Source: Streptomyces rubrogriseus (GTDB taxonomy: Bacteria; Actinomycetota; Actinomycetes; Streptomycetales; Streptomycetaceae). From it: DNA of 64,000 bases. Shown here piece after piece: positions 1-7,311 of the stretch (positions are counted from its first letter, which is position 1; each line of letters starts with the position of its first letter). The translations under genes were made by a program, and so were the position numbers. Below the pieces are notes generated by a model. It saw nothing but the letters and a program-made list of their open reading frames with translations, was not told the origin of the DNA and searched no databases. The stretch covers positions 186,001 through 250,000 of the forward strand of contig NZ_CP116256.1 in the NCBI RefSeq assembly GCF_027947575.1, given 5' to 3'.

Positions 1-186
1 CCCGTGGAGGAAGGCGACGCCGACCAGAGCGGCCAGCAGCCCGCCGCCCACCCACCAGTCCACGAACGCACCCGAGTACACCAGGCGTCCCGCGGCCAGG
101 ACGGCCCCGGCCGCGCCCACCCCGACGCACACCCACAGGGGCCGCCTGCGCGGCGGCCGGACGCTCACTTCCTGGCCGGCGGTCAT
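1..186 (-). CDS. Membrane protein, partial (C-terminus beyond the window)
   Basis: Sixty-two codons are visible from an ATG at 186 reading toward the left edge, with no stop. A charged N-terminus (residues 1-15) is followed by two hydrophobic stretches rich in Val, Gly and Ala (about residues 16-33 and 40-62), so this is a membrane protein. The start is divergent from the sigma factor gene to its right. The visible part has no motif that identifies a family, so no function can be given. The intact codon structure and the two credible membrane segments support a real gene rather than a shadow frame. Confidence 0.55.
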   Translation of the reverse strand, partial: MTAGQEVSVRPPRRRPLWVCVGVGAAGAVLAAGRLVYSGAFVDWWVGGGLLAALVGVAFLHG

Positions 187-352
187 GCGCGCATGGTGCC
201 ACCGGCCCCGACGCCCCCGCCTGTACGGCATCCGGCAGTGTTCAGGCCCGCCAGGCTGCCGGGACCGGTGCGAGGGCGGACCGGCGTCGCCGCCGCGGGC
301 TCCTTGTACCGGGAGGCGGTCGGATGGCACCGTGCAGCCTGACGGGGGAGAC

Positions 353-907
353 ATGCGACCACCAGACGAACCGAGCACCGGCCGGGGTGCGGACGCGTAC
401 GAGTTCGACGCCTTCTACGCCGAGAGCGTCGGCCGGCTCATCGGTCACCTGTACGCGATGACGGGCGACCTCGCCGAGGCGCAGGACGTGGTGCAGGAGG
501 CCTTCGCCCGGGCCTGGGAACGGCGGGCCGAGCTGGACCTGAATGGTGCCCCCGAGGCATGGGTGCGCACGGTCGCCTGGCGGCTGGCGGTCAGTCGGTG
601 GCGGAAGGTGCGCACCGCGCTCGCCTTCGCCCGGCGCCAGGGCCCGCCGGCCGCCGTTCCGCCCCCGGAACCGCACCACGTGCTGCTGGTCCAGGCGCTG
701 CGGCGGATACCCGAGGCGCAGCGACGGGCCGTGGTGCTCCACCACCTGTGCGACCTGACGGTCGAGCAGGTGGCCGCCGAGGTCGGCAGTCCGGTCGGTA
801 CGGTCAAGGCGCAGCTGAGCCGCGGCCGGGCGGCGCTGGCCCGGCTGCTGTCCGACACCGAACTGGATCCGCGGACGAGTCGCCCGCCGGAGGTGCGTCA
901 TGGCTGA
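353..907 (+). CDS. ECF RNA polymerase sigma factor, SigE family
   Basis: A 184-residue sigma-70 family protein. Region 2 spans about residues 18-72 (YEFDAFYAESVGRLIGHLYA, then DLAEAQDVVQEAFARAWERR, the core-binding and -10 part). Region 4 spans about residues 115-165 (LRRIPEAQRRAVVLHHLCDL, then VEQVAAEVGSPVGTVKAQLS, the -35 helix-turn-helix). The start is ATG at 353, with GGGGGAG just upstream; an in-frame GTG/ATG further upstream would add an implausible Arg/Pro-rich leader. Its last codons overlap the next gene by 8 bases, so the two are translationally coupled. It directs RNA polymerase to a small regulon, possibly including the lipoprotein gene downstream (candidate promoter at 1504-1531). 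Confidence 0.9.
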   Translation: MRPPDEPSTGRGADAYEFDAFYAESVGRLIGHLYAMTGDLAEAQDVVQEAFARAWERRAELDLNGAPEAWVRTVAWRLAVSRWRKVRTALAFARRQGPPAAVPPPEPHHVLLVQALRRIPEAQRRAVVLHHLCDLTVEQVAAEVGSPVGTVKAQLSRGRAALARLLSDTELDPRTSRPPEVRHG

Positions 908-1478
908 CAGGCTGAAGGATTCCCTGGCGGACCTCGCCGAGTCGGGCCGCCGGCACGCGGTGCCGCCGGCCGCGGAGCGGATCCGGGCGCGCGGCGAGCA
1001 GCGCCTGCGCCGCAGGCGGGCCGCCCTGGCGTCCGGCGGCGCGCTGCTGGCCGCGGCGGTCGCCCTGGGCGGCCTGTCGCTGGTCCGGGCCGCCCGGGAC
1101 CCCGAGCCGCCCGCCGTCCTCCCGACGGCGACCGCCTCGCCCTTCGTGCCGCCGACGCCCGCTCCGGGAGCGGAGTACGCCGAGGAGCTGGCCTACGTGT
1201 ACGACGCGGTGGCTGAGGGCGACACGGTGCAGGTCACCGTCGAGCCGCTGCGTACCGCGCGGGGCGGGGCGACGCCCACGGGCGAGGTGCACACGCTGAC
1301 CCTGCCGCGGGGGACGCCGGTCGAAGCACGGCGGCTGTCCGGCGGGAACCCGGCGGACCTGCGACTGGACGAGCTGCTGGACCGGCTGGCCGCCGGGCGG
1401 AAGTGGGCCTTCGCGATCGACTACGACGGCGAGGGCCGCGTGCACTCGCTGCGGGAGGCCTACTGGCTCGGCGACTGA
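900..1478 (+). CDS. Membrane protein, candidate anti-sigma factor
   Basis: A 192-residue protein overlapping the ECF sigma gene. It has an N-terminal cytoplasmic part (residues 1-42, charged, containing LADLAESGRRHAVPPAAERI), one membrane segment (about 43-60) and an extracytoplasmic domain (about 75-192). This is the layout of a membrane anti-sigma factor, but the HxxxCxxC zinc motif of the ZAS class is absent. The C-terminal part (DGEGRVHSLREAYW) matches the end of the lipoprotein encoded next (DGQGRVTRVQSLY), so the two proteins appear to share an outer domain. The anti-sigma role is inferred from position and topology only. Confidence 0.75.
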   Translation: MADRLKDSLADLAESGRRHAVPPAAERIRARGEQRLRRRRAALASGGALLAAAVALGGLSLVRAARDPEPPAVLPTATASPFVPPTPAPGAEYAEELAYVYDAVAEGDTVQVTVEPLRTARGGATPTGEVHTLTLPRGTPVEARRLSGGNPADLRLDELLDRLAAGRKWAFAIDYDGEGRVHSLREAYWLGD

Positions 1479-1503
1479 TCCGGCGGGAAAACCCGGATCA
1501 GCA

Positions 1504-1531
1504 TGCAACCGGCCGGGTGGGTCGGCGCGTA
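1504..1531 (+). promoter_or_regulatory. Candidate ECF-type promoter of the lipoprotein gene
   Basis: TGCAACC (1504-1510) and CGTA (1528-1531) are 17 bases apart, which fits the AAC / CGT layout of ECF promoters. They lie about 47 bases before the lipoprotein start. No copy is obvious before the sigma gene itself. This is a pattern match by eye. Confidence 0.35.
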
Positions 1532-1577
1532 GAGAGTGCGTATCCACAACGCACCACGTCCTTGGGGGGACTTCACC

Positions 1578-2204
1578 ATGCGCGTCGCACACCGCCGGAC
1601 CACTGCCGTCCGCCGCCTCACCGCCGTCACCCTCGGCCTGCTGGCCCTGACCGGGTGCGGCGGCCCGGACGACGGGCCGGACGACAGGCAGGACGCGACC
1701 GCCAAGGCCACCGCTACTGCGTCCGGGACCTCGGCGGCGCCCACCCCGGCGCCGGACGGGACGGCCCCGAGCACCGCACCGAGCGCCACCGCATCGAGCG
1801 CCACCGCACCGAGCGCCTCCGCACCGAGCGCCTCCGCGGCCGGCGCCAACGCGGCCCGCTGGGCCGGCACCAAGCAGTTCGTGCAGATCGACGACGCCCG
1901 GACCGCCGGCGGACGGACCTACCTGTCGGTGCGGCCCGCCGAGAAGAAGCCCCACCCCCGGTTCGAGGCATGGGTGATCGTCCCGGGCGAGGGCCCCTAC
2001 ACCGAGGTGAGCATGACCGAGGAGGCCCAGGTACTCCTGTCGGTCCCGCTCGGCGACGCGAAGCACCCCGCCGCGTACGCCCAGGACGAGTTCGTCGGCC
2101 GCCTGACCGGCCGGCCCTCCTCGGACCGCGCGCTCCTCGGCTTCGACCTGAGCTTCGACGGCCAGGGGCGGGTGACCAGGGTGCAGTCGCTGTACACGCC
2201 CTGA
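1578..2204 (+). CDS. Secreted lipoprotein with a domain shared with its neighbour
   Basis: A 208-residue lipoprotein. The signal peptide has an Arg-rich start and ends in the lipobox LTGC (Cys at about residue 24). A low-complexity Ala/Ser/Thr/Pro linker (about residues 35-92) is built from repeated 15-base units. A globular domain follows (about 95-208) and ends in LGFDLSFDGQGRVTRVQSLY. The same ending occurs in the membrane protein encoded just upstream. The start is ATG at 1578 with TTGGGGGGA 8 bases before it; an in-frame upstream ATG at 1536 has no signal peptide. The protein probably sits on the outer membrane face and may modulate the ECF system. No enzymatic motif is visible. Confidence 0.85.
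   Translation: MRVAHRRTTAVRRLTAVTLGLLALTGCGGPDDGPDDRQDATAKATATASGTSAAPTPAPDGTAPSTAPSATASSATAPSASAPSASAAGANAARWAGTKQFVQIDDARTAGGRTYLSVRPAEKKPHPRFEAWVIVPGEGPYTEVSMTEEAQVLLSVPLGDAKHPAAYAQDEFVGRLTGRPSSDRALLGFDLSFDGQGRVTRVQSLYTP
1767..1841 (+). repeat. In-frame 15-base minisatellite in the lipoprotein linker
   Basis: About five imperfect copies of a unit like ACCGCACCGAGCGCC occur in tandem and encode Thr/Ser-Ala-Pro-Ser-Ala steps. The unit length is a multiple of three, so copy changes lengthen or shorten the surface linker without breaking the frame. Confidence 0.7.
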
Positions 2205-2251
2205 CACCCTGGGCCGGTCGCCGGGCGCCCCGCGCCGTCGGGGCCCACGCG

Positions 2252-3388
2252 TCAGTCGCGGTAGGCGTGTGTCTGAGTGGCCTTCACCGTGGCCCAGACG
2301 GTGGCGCCGGGATGCAGCTCCAGTTCGGCGGCGGCGAGCGTGGTCAGGTCGGCGGCGAGGGGGAGTTCGCCGGACAGGTCGGCGCGGATCTGGTCGCCGT
2401 GGGTCTCCAGACCGGCCACTTCGCAGCGCCAGACGTTGCGGGCGCTGGAGCCGGTGGGACGCTCGCGGTGCAGGGTGACGGCGCTGGGCGGGAAGGCGAC
2501 GAAGGCCGGCCCGGTCAGCTCCTCGGTGGTCGTGATCGCGGGCCCGTCCTCGAGCCGTACCGTGTGGCCCTCGGCCCGGCCTCGGTAGAGGTTGAGCCCG
2601 ACCAGGTGGGCGATGTAGTCCGTGCGCGGACGGCGGGCGATGTGGGAGGGGGTGCCCTCCTGGACGACGTGGCCGTCCTCGACGACGACGAGGTGGTCGG
2701 CGAGGACCATGGCGTCCAGCGGGTCGTGCGTGACCAGTACGGCGACGGCCTCGAAGTCGGCCAGGTGGCGGCGGAGTTGCGCGCGGACGTCGAGGCGGGT
2801 GCGGGCGTCGAGGGCCGCGAGCGGTTCGTCGAGGAGCAGCAGCCGGGGGTGGGTGGCCAGGGCGCGGGCGAGGGCGACACGCTGGGCCTGGCCGCCGGAG
2901 AGCCGGCGCGGTTTGGCGGCGGCGTGCCCGGCGAGACCCAGGCGCTCCAGCCAGGCGGCGGCCTGCGTCCGGGCCTGCGCCTTGGTCGCGCCCCGGCAGC
3001 GCGGCCCGAAGGCCACGTTGTCGAGCGCGGTCAGGTGCGGGAAGAGCAGGTAGTCCTGGAAGACGACCCCGACCGGCCGGGACTCCGGTGGCGTACGGTC
3101 CAACTCCGCGCCGTCGAGCCGCAGATGGCCGTCCGAGAGCGGGACGAGACCGGCGAGGGCGCGCAGGGCGGTGGTCTTTCCGGCGCCGTTCGGGCCCAGC
3201 AGCGCGACGACGTCGCCGGGGGCCGCGGTCAGGGCCACGTCGAGTCGGAAGCCGCCCCGCTCCACGACGAGCCGCGCGTCGAGGCCCCCGCCGACGGCCT
3301 GGGCCCCGGCGGCCGTGCTCGGCTGCGCGGCGTTCTTCCCGGTGCTCATTCCGGTGCTGTTCCCGGCGTTCTTCTCGGTGTCGGTCAT
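2252..3388 (-). CDS. modC: Molybdate ABC transporter ATP-binding protein
   Basis: A 378-residue ABC ATPase that powers molybdate uptake. Walker A GPNGAGKT is at residues 65-72, the Q-loop at about 111, the signature LSGGQ at 163-167, and Walker B LLLLDEP at 183-189. The C-terminal part (about 290-378) resembles a single TOBE/mop oxyanion-binding domain. The N-terminal 35 residues are a Lys/Asn/Ser-rich extension before the first beta strand. The ATG at 3388 overlaps the modB stop (ATGA), which fixes the start and couples translation. It is the last gene of the modABC order read right to left. Confidence 0.95.
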   Translation of the reverse strand: MTDTEKNAGNSTGMSTGKNAAQPSTAAGAQAVGGGLDARLVVERGGFRLDVALTAAPGDVVALLGPNGAGKTTALRALAGLVPLSDGHLRLDGAELDRTPPESRPVGVVFQDYLLFPHLTALDNVAFGPRCRGATKAQARTQAAAWLERLGLAGHAAAKPRRLSGGQAQRVALARALATHPRLLLLDEPLAALDARTRLDVRAQLRRHLADFEAVAVLVTHDPLDAMVLADHLVVVEDGHVVQEGTPSHIARRPRTDYIAHLVGLNLYRGRAEGHTVRLEDGPAITTTEELTGPAFVAFPPSAVTLHRERPTGSSARNVWRCEVAGLETHGDQIRADLSGELPLAADLTTLAAAELELHPGATVWATVKATQTHAYRD

Positions 3389-4233
3389 GAGGCGGTCATC
3401 CAGCGGTCGCGCAGTCCGGCGAGTACGGCGATGGACACGGCCAGCAGTACCAGGCTGAGGGCGACGGCCGCCTCCGGGTCGCTCTGCAGGGCGAGGTAGA
3501 CCGCCAGCGGCATGGTCTGGGTGCGGCCGGGGAAGTTCCCGGCGAAGGTGATCGTCGCCCCGAACTCGCCGAGCGCCCGCGCCCAGGCCAGCACGGCACC
3601 GGCGGCGATCCCGGGCGCGATCAGCGGCAGCGTGACCCGACGGAACGCGGTGAAGCGGGAGGCGCCGAGGGTGGTGGCCGCCTCCTCGTAGCGGGGGTCG
3701 GCGGCGCGCAGGGTGCCCTCGACGCTGATGACGAGGAACGGCATCGCCACGAACGCCTCCGCGAGGATCACCCCGGTGGTGGTGAACGGCAGCGTGATCC
3801 CGAACCAGGAGTCCAGCCACTGCCCGACGACGCCGTTGCGGCCCAGTGCCATGAGCAGGGCGACACCGCCCACCACCGGCGGCAGCACCAGCGGCAGCGT
3901 CACCAGGGCCCGGACGAGGCCGCGTCCCGGGAACTCCACCCGGGCCAGCAGCCAGGCCAGCGGCACGCCGATCACCATGCTCACCACGGTCGCCGCCGTG
4001 GCGCAGATCAGCGACAGGCGCAGCGCCTGCCACACCTCGGTGCTGGTCAGCAGCTCCGGCATGCTCGCCCAGGGGGCCCGGATCAGCAGGGCGACGAGGG
4101 GGAGCACCAGGAACGCCAGGCCGATCAGCGCGGGCACGAGCAGCGGCAGGGGAGCACCGCCCCGGACCTGGCGCCGCCGCGGCCCGTCCGCGCGCCGGCC
4201 GGCCGCGGCACCGGTCCTGTGCGGAGTGGTCAC
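3385..4233 (-). CDS. modB: Molybdate ABC transporter permease
   Basis: A 282-residue integral membrane permease with about five to six membrane segments. The permease EAA loop is at residues 183-205 (EEAATTLGASRF followed by FRRVTLPLI), the site that contacts ModC. The protein moves molybdate or tungstate across the inner membrane after delivery by ModA. Its start ATG (4233) overlaps the modA stop and its stop overlaps the modC start, so the three are one operon. The N-terminal 25 residues are basic and cytoplasmic. Length and motif match the ModB/CysT family. Confidence 0.95.
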   Translation of the reverse strand: MTTPHRTGAAAGRRADGPRRRQVRGGAPLPLLVPALIGLAFLVLPLVALLIRAPWASMPELLTSTEVWQALRLSLICATAATVVSMVIGVPLAWLLARVEFPGRGLVRALVTLPLVLPPVVGGVALLMALGRNGVVGQWLDSWFGITLPFTTTGVILAEAFVAMPFLVISVEGTLRAADPRYEEAATTLGASRFTAFRRVTLPLIAPGIAAGAVLAWARALGEFGATITFAGNFPGRTQTMPLAVYLALQSDPEAAVALSLVLLAVSIAVLAGLRDRWMTAS

Positions 4234-5051
4234 GGCGCCGTGAACCCGGCCCCGGTCAGGACCTTCTGCCCCGCGGCGGACCGCACCAGCTCGATGAACG
4301 CCTTGCCCACGTCCGCGTTGGGGGCGTCCTTGAGCAGGGTGATCGGGTAGTCGTTGACGGCCTTCGCCGACTCGGGGAACTCCACGCCCGCCACCTTGTC
4401 ACCGGCCGCCCTCACATCCGTCCGGTAGACGACCGCGGCGTCGGCCTCCTTGAGGACCACCTTGTTGAGCGCCGACTTCACGTCCTCCTCGTAGGAGACC
4501 GGGGTGAGCTTCAGACCGGCGGCGGTGAGCGCCTTCCGGGCGGCGGCTCCGCACGGCACCGTCCTGTCGCACAGGACGACCTTCAGGTCCGGTCCGGTGA
4601 GGTCCTTCAGGGAGGCGACCCGGTCCGGGTTGCCGGGCAGGGTGGCGATCTCCAGCCGGTTGCGGACGAAGGTGACCGGCGTCCCGGCGGCGGCATCGGC
4701 GTCCGTGACGACCTTCATGGTCCTGGGGCTGGCGGAGGCGAACACGTCGGCCGGTGCCCCGCTGGTGATGCCCGCGGCGAGCGAGTCGCTGCCGCCGAAG
4801 TTGAAGACGACCTCGGTGCCGGGGTGCCGCTTCTCGAACTCCTTGCCCAACTCGGTGAAGCTCTCCGTCAGCGAGGCCGCGGCGAAGACGTTCACGGTCC
4901 CGGACAGCCCGCCCGATCCGCCGCCCGACGAGGAGGCACCGGAATCGGAGCCGGAGTCCGACGAGGAGCAGGCACTCAGGGCCACCAGCGCGGCGGCACC
5001 CGCGCCGGTCACCCGAAGTGTCCGGCGGATCCGGCGCGCGGAACGGTTCAT
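4230..5051 (-). CDS. modA: Molybdate-binding lipoprotein
   Basis: A 273-residue periplasmic-type binding protein. It has an Arg-rich signal peptide with lipobox LSAC (Cys at about residue 28), a Ser/Gly/Asp linker (29-50), then the ModA fold: FAAASLTESFTELGKEFEKR, FNFGGSDSLAAGITSGAPAD and FASASPRTM are classic molybdate-binding elements. It captures molybdate outside the membrane for ModBC. The ATG at 5051 has GGGAG upstream; the longer frame to 5186 would put a long polar leader before the signal peptide. It is the first gene of the mod operon. Confidence 0.95.
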   Translation of the reverse strand: MNRSARRIRRTLRVTGAGAAALVALSACSSSDSGSDSGASSSGGGSGGLSGTVNVFAAASLTESFTELGKEFEKRHPGTEVVFNFGGSDSLAAGITSGAPADVFASASPRTMKVVTDADAAAGTPVTFVRNRLEIATLPGNPDRVASLKDLTGPDLKVVLCDRTVPCGAAARKALTAAGLKLTPVSYEEDVKSALNKVVLKEADAAVVYRTDVRAAGDKVAGVEFPESAKAVNDYPITLLKDAPNADVGKAFIELVRSAAGQKVLTGAGFTAP

Positions 5052-5220
5052 CACGAGTCCACTCCCGAAGGTCGGGGCCCGAAGGGCAGGGCGAAGGTCA
5101 GGGACAGAGCACACGCCGAACATACTGCCGCAGATGCGAGCCGAAAGTCTCCTGGTACTTCGCATGAGCGGGATCACCGGTCTCATCGCCTGGCATGTGC
5201 GTTCGTACGGCGCGCTGTCG

Positions 5221-5255
5221 GCCGGTCGGGCCGGTCACCTTCAGGGCCGACCGGC
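5221..5255 (-). terminator. Hairpin immediately after the mop regulator
   Basis: The arms GCCGGTCGG (5221-5229) and CCGACCGGC (5247-5255) pair perfectly around a GC-rich loop, directly after the regulator's stop codon. There is no T-tract, as is common in Streptomyces. Confidence 0.55.
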
Positions 5256-5651
5256 TCAGACCCGGTCGACGTGCACGTTCGTCGACTTCACGCGGGCGGT
5301 GGCCTCCACCCCGACCTCCAGCCCCAGCTCCTCCACGGCCTCCCGCGTCAGCAGCGAAACCAGCCGGTGCGGACCGGCCTGGATCTCCACCTGGGCCGCC
5401 ACGTCACCGAGCTTGATCGCGGTGACGATGCCGGGGAAGGCGTTGCGCACCGAGGTGTGGGAGGCCTCCTCCTCACCGCTCCCGCTCTGCGCGAGCTCCA
5501 CGGAGAAGGCGGCCAGGTCCCTCCCGTCGATGAGCCGCTTGCCGGCCTCGTCGCGATGGGTCGCCACCCGGCCCGCGTCCGCCCACCGCCGCGCGGTGTC
5601 CGGGCTCACGCCGAGCAGCCGGGCCGCCTGGCCGATCGTGTATGACTGCAT
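5256..5651 (-). CDS. HTH-TOBE molybdenum-pterin/molybdate-responsive protein
   Basis: A 131-residue protein with a MerR/excisionase-like helix-turn-helix (residues 3-45, YTIGQAARLLGVSPDTARRW) and a TOBE (mop) domain (about 65-128, ending AVEELGLEVGVEATARVKST). TOBE domains bind molybdate or tungstate, so this is a likely sensor-regulator for the adjacent modABC, which lies 204 bases downstream on the same strand. The ATG at 5651 is chosen; the TTG at 5660 would add only three residues. It differs from E. coli ModE in having one TOBE copy and a different HTH. The regulatory target is inferred. Confidence 0.85.
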   Translation of the reverse strand: MQSYTIGQAARLLGVSPDTARRWADAGRVATHRDEAGKRLIDGRDLAAFSVELAQSGSGEEEASHTSVRNAFPGIVTAIKLGDVAAQVEIQAGPHRLVSLLTREAVEELGLEVGVEATARVKSTNVHVDRV

Positions 5652-5792
5652 GGCCGCCAAGATAGATCAGCGGCGGGAGAGGCCGTCACCGTCCCGGGGC
5701 GGTGGCGCCTGCGCGGCGTTCCGCGCCCGGGCGGCGGCCGGCGCGTCGAGACACCGCGCCGGCTCGCCTCCGGACCGGGCGTACCCCTCCCG

Positions 5793-6440
5793 TCACCGAC
5801 GCCAGAAGAGGTGGTGCGTCATGCCGCTCGGGCTGGGCACGACCTCCATGTGGTACCGGTCCAGCAGTTGCTCGGGCGAGTCCCACAGGCGCAGCCCGGA
5901 CCCGAGCGTCACCGGCGCGACGGCCACGTGCAGGGTGTCGACGAGGCCGGCGTCGAGGAACTCCCGGACGGTGCTCACCCCGCCGCCGAGCCGGACGTCC
6001 TTGCCCCGTGCGGCCTCCCGCGCCTGCGCGAGCACGGTGGCGGGTTCGCCGTCCACGAAGTGGAACGTGGTGTCGGAGAGCGTGAACGACGGACGCGGGT
6101 GGTGGGTCAGGACGAACACCGGCGTGCGGAACGGCGGCTCGTCACCCCACCAGCCCTGCCACTCGTGGTCCTGCCACGGGCCGCGCTGGGGCCCGAACTT
6201 GTTGCGGCCCATGATCTCGGCGCCGATGTTGTGGCTGAAGTCCCGGGTGAAGTAGTCGTCGAGGCCCCGGGTTCCTCCCGGCTCGGTGCGGTTGGGCCAG
6301 CTCGCCGTGGCACCGGCCCAGGCGAAGAGCTGCCCCGGATCGACGTCGTGGCCGAAGGGCCGCTCCAGACTCTGGTCCTCGCCGGCGGCGACGCCGTCGC
6401 GCGAGACGGTGAAGTTCTGTACTCGCAGTAGCTGATCCAT
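5793..6440 (-). CDS. Dihydrofolate reductase family protein (RibD C-terminal domain)
   Basis: A 215-residue protein of the DHFR/RibD-C family, a group of small NADPH-dependent reductases of mostly unknown substrate. Visible family features are FTVSRDGVAAG near the N-terminus (the usual TLDG position), NIGAEIMGRNKFG (about 75-87, where DHFRs bind the cofactor), PVFVLTHHPRPS, then VRLGGGVSTVREFLDAGLVD (about 145-165, the Gly-rich nucleotide loop) and HVAVAPVTLGSGLRLW near the end. Two starts are possible: ATG 6440 (AGGGA upstream) and ATG 6452. No operon partner; the TetR gene upstream on the same strand may control it. Confidence 0.85.
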   Translation of the reverse strand: MDQLLRVQNFTVSRDGVAAGEDQSLERPFGHDVDPGQLFAWAGATASWPNRTEPGGTRGLDDYFTRDFSHNIGAEIMGRNKFGPQRGPWQDHEWQGWWGDEPPFRTPVFVLTHHPRPSFTLSDTTFHFVDGEPATVLAQAREAARGKDVRLGGGVSTVREFLDAGLVDTLHVAVAPVTLGSGLRLWDSPEQLLDRYHMEVVPSPSGMTHHLFWRR

Positions 6441-6580
6441 GCGTTCCCTCATCAGGTCCTGTCGGTTCCGGGCGATGCGTCCTACATCAAGATGTCGAAC
6501 GGGACGCGACGGGATCGACAGCGGCGCGCGAGTACTTCCGGAAGGCGCCACGGACCGTGAGAGGCCGGCGGGCCACGCCG

Positions 6581-7219
6581 CTAGGCTTCGTCCGCCGAAC
6601 GCGACGCCGGCCCGGCCAGCCCGTACAGCAGCAGGTCCGTGAGGGTGTCGACGACGCGCTGGTCCTCCTCGCCGCCGGGGGGCGTGAGCACGGCGTAGTT
6701 GAGGGTGACGAGCATCGCGCCCATCGCCGCCGCGACGAACTCGGGGTCGCCGGGCAGCCGGTGTCCGCGCTCGTCCAGGTACCGCAGGTGCTCCCGAATG
6801 GTTTGCGTCTGCTCGCGCAGGTCGTGCCAGGCCCGGCCGGTGCCGGGGTCGTCGGCCACCATCGCCTGGAACAGCGCGAGCGTGACCGGGCGGTTCTGCC
6901 GCATCACCGTCCACGCGACACCGAGGTGGTCGCGCAGCTGGTCGCGGTCGGTCAGGTCGTGGTCCCGGGGGTGCTCCAGGCCGACCATGCGCTCGTCGAT
7001 CGCCTCCTCCATCTCGGCGAGGAGCGCCTGGAGCAGCTCGTCCTTGCCGGCGAAGTGCTCGTAGAAGGAGCCCGTCGAGCGGCCCGCCGCGGCGGTGATG
7101 TCGGTGATCTTCGTATTGAGGTAGCCGCGCTCGCTGAACAGCCCACGCGCCGCGTCCAGCAGTGCGGCACGCGTCTGAGCCGCCCGGACCTTTCGACTGG
7201 TGGTCCCCGCCTGCGGCAT
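6581..7219 (-). CDS. TetR family transcriptional regulator
   Basis: A 212-residue repressor-type protein. The helix-turn-helix covers about residues 15-60 (RAALLDAARGLFSERGYLNT, then ITAAAGRSTGSFYEHFAGKD). The C-terminal ligand-binding half (65-212) has no recognisable ligand signature. It is divergent from the FAD monooxygenase gene, and a 26-bp palindrome lies in the shared 92-base gap, which points to local control of both genes. GAGGGAGGA precedes the ATG at 7219. Confidence 0.9.
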   Translation of the reverse strand: MPQAGTTSRKVRAAQTRAALLDAARGLFSERGYLNTKITDITAAAGRSTGSFYEHFAGKDELLQALLAEMEEAIDERMVGLEHPRDHDLTDRDQLRDHLGVAWTVMRQNRPVTLALFQAMVADDPGTGRAWHDLREQTQTIREHLRYLDERGHRLPGDPEFVAAAMGAMLVTLNYAVLTPPGGEEDQRVVDTLTDLLLYGLAGPASRSADEA

Positions 7220-7266
7220 GGCGTCCTCCCTCGGCTGTTGACAGATGCCAGCGTATCGGAACAGAC

Positions 7267-7292
7267 TTTCACCGAATCAGTATTCAGTGAAA
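7267..7292. promoter_or_regulatory. Palindromic operator between TetR and FAD-monooxygenase genes
   Basis: The half sites TTTCAC.GAAT and ATTC.GTGAAA are arranged as an inverted repeat with two mismatched positions and a four-base centre. It sits 20 bases before the monooxygenase start and 48 bases before the regulator start, the usual place for a TetR-family operator. Confidence 0.75.
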
Positions 7293-7311
7293 CTGGATTC
7301 AGGGAGGCGTT

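Noticed and set aside
1403..3499. A 698-codon forward frame through the lipoprotein and modC genes
   Set aside because: It runs antisense to modC and out of frame with the lipoprotein; no domain and no ribosome site.
5052..5255. A molybdenum-cofactor riboswitch or ModE-type operator before modA
   Set aside because: No conserved aptamer-like helices and no ModE-type palindrome were seen in the gap.
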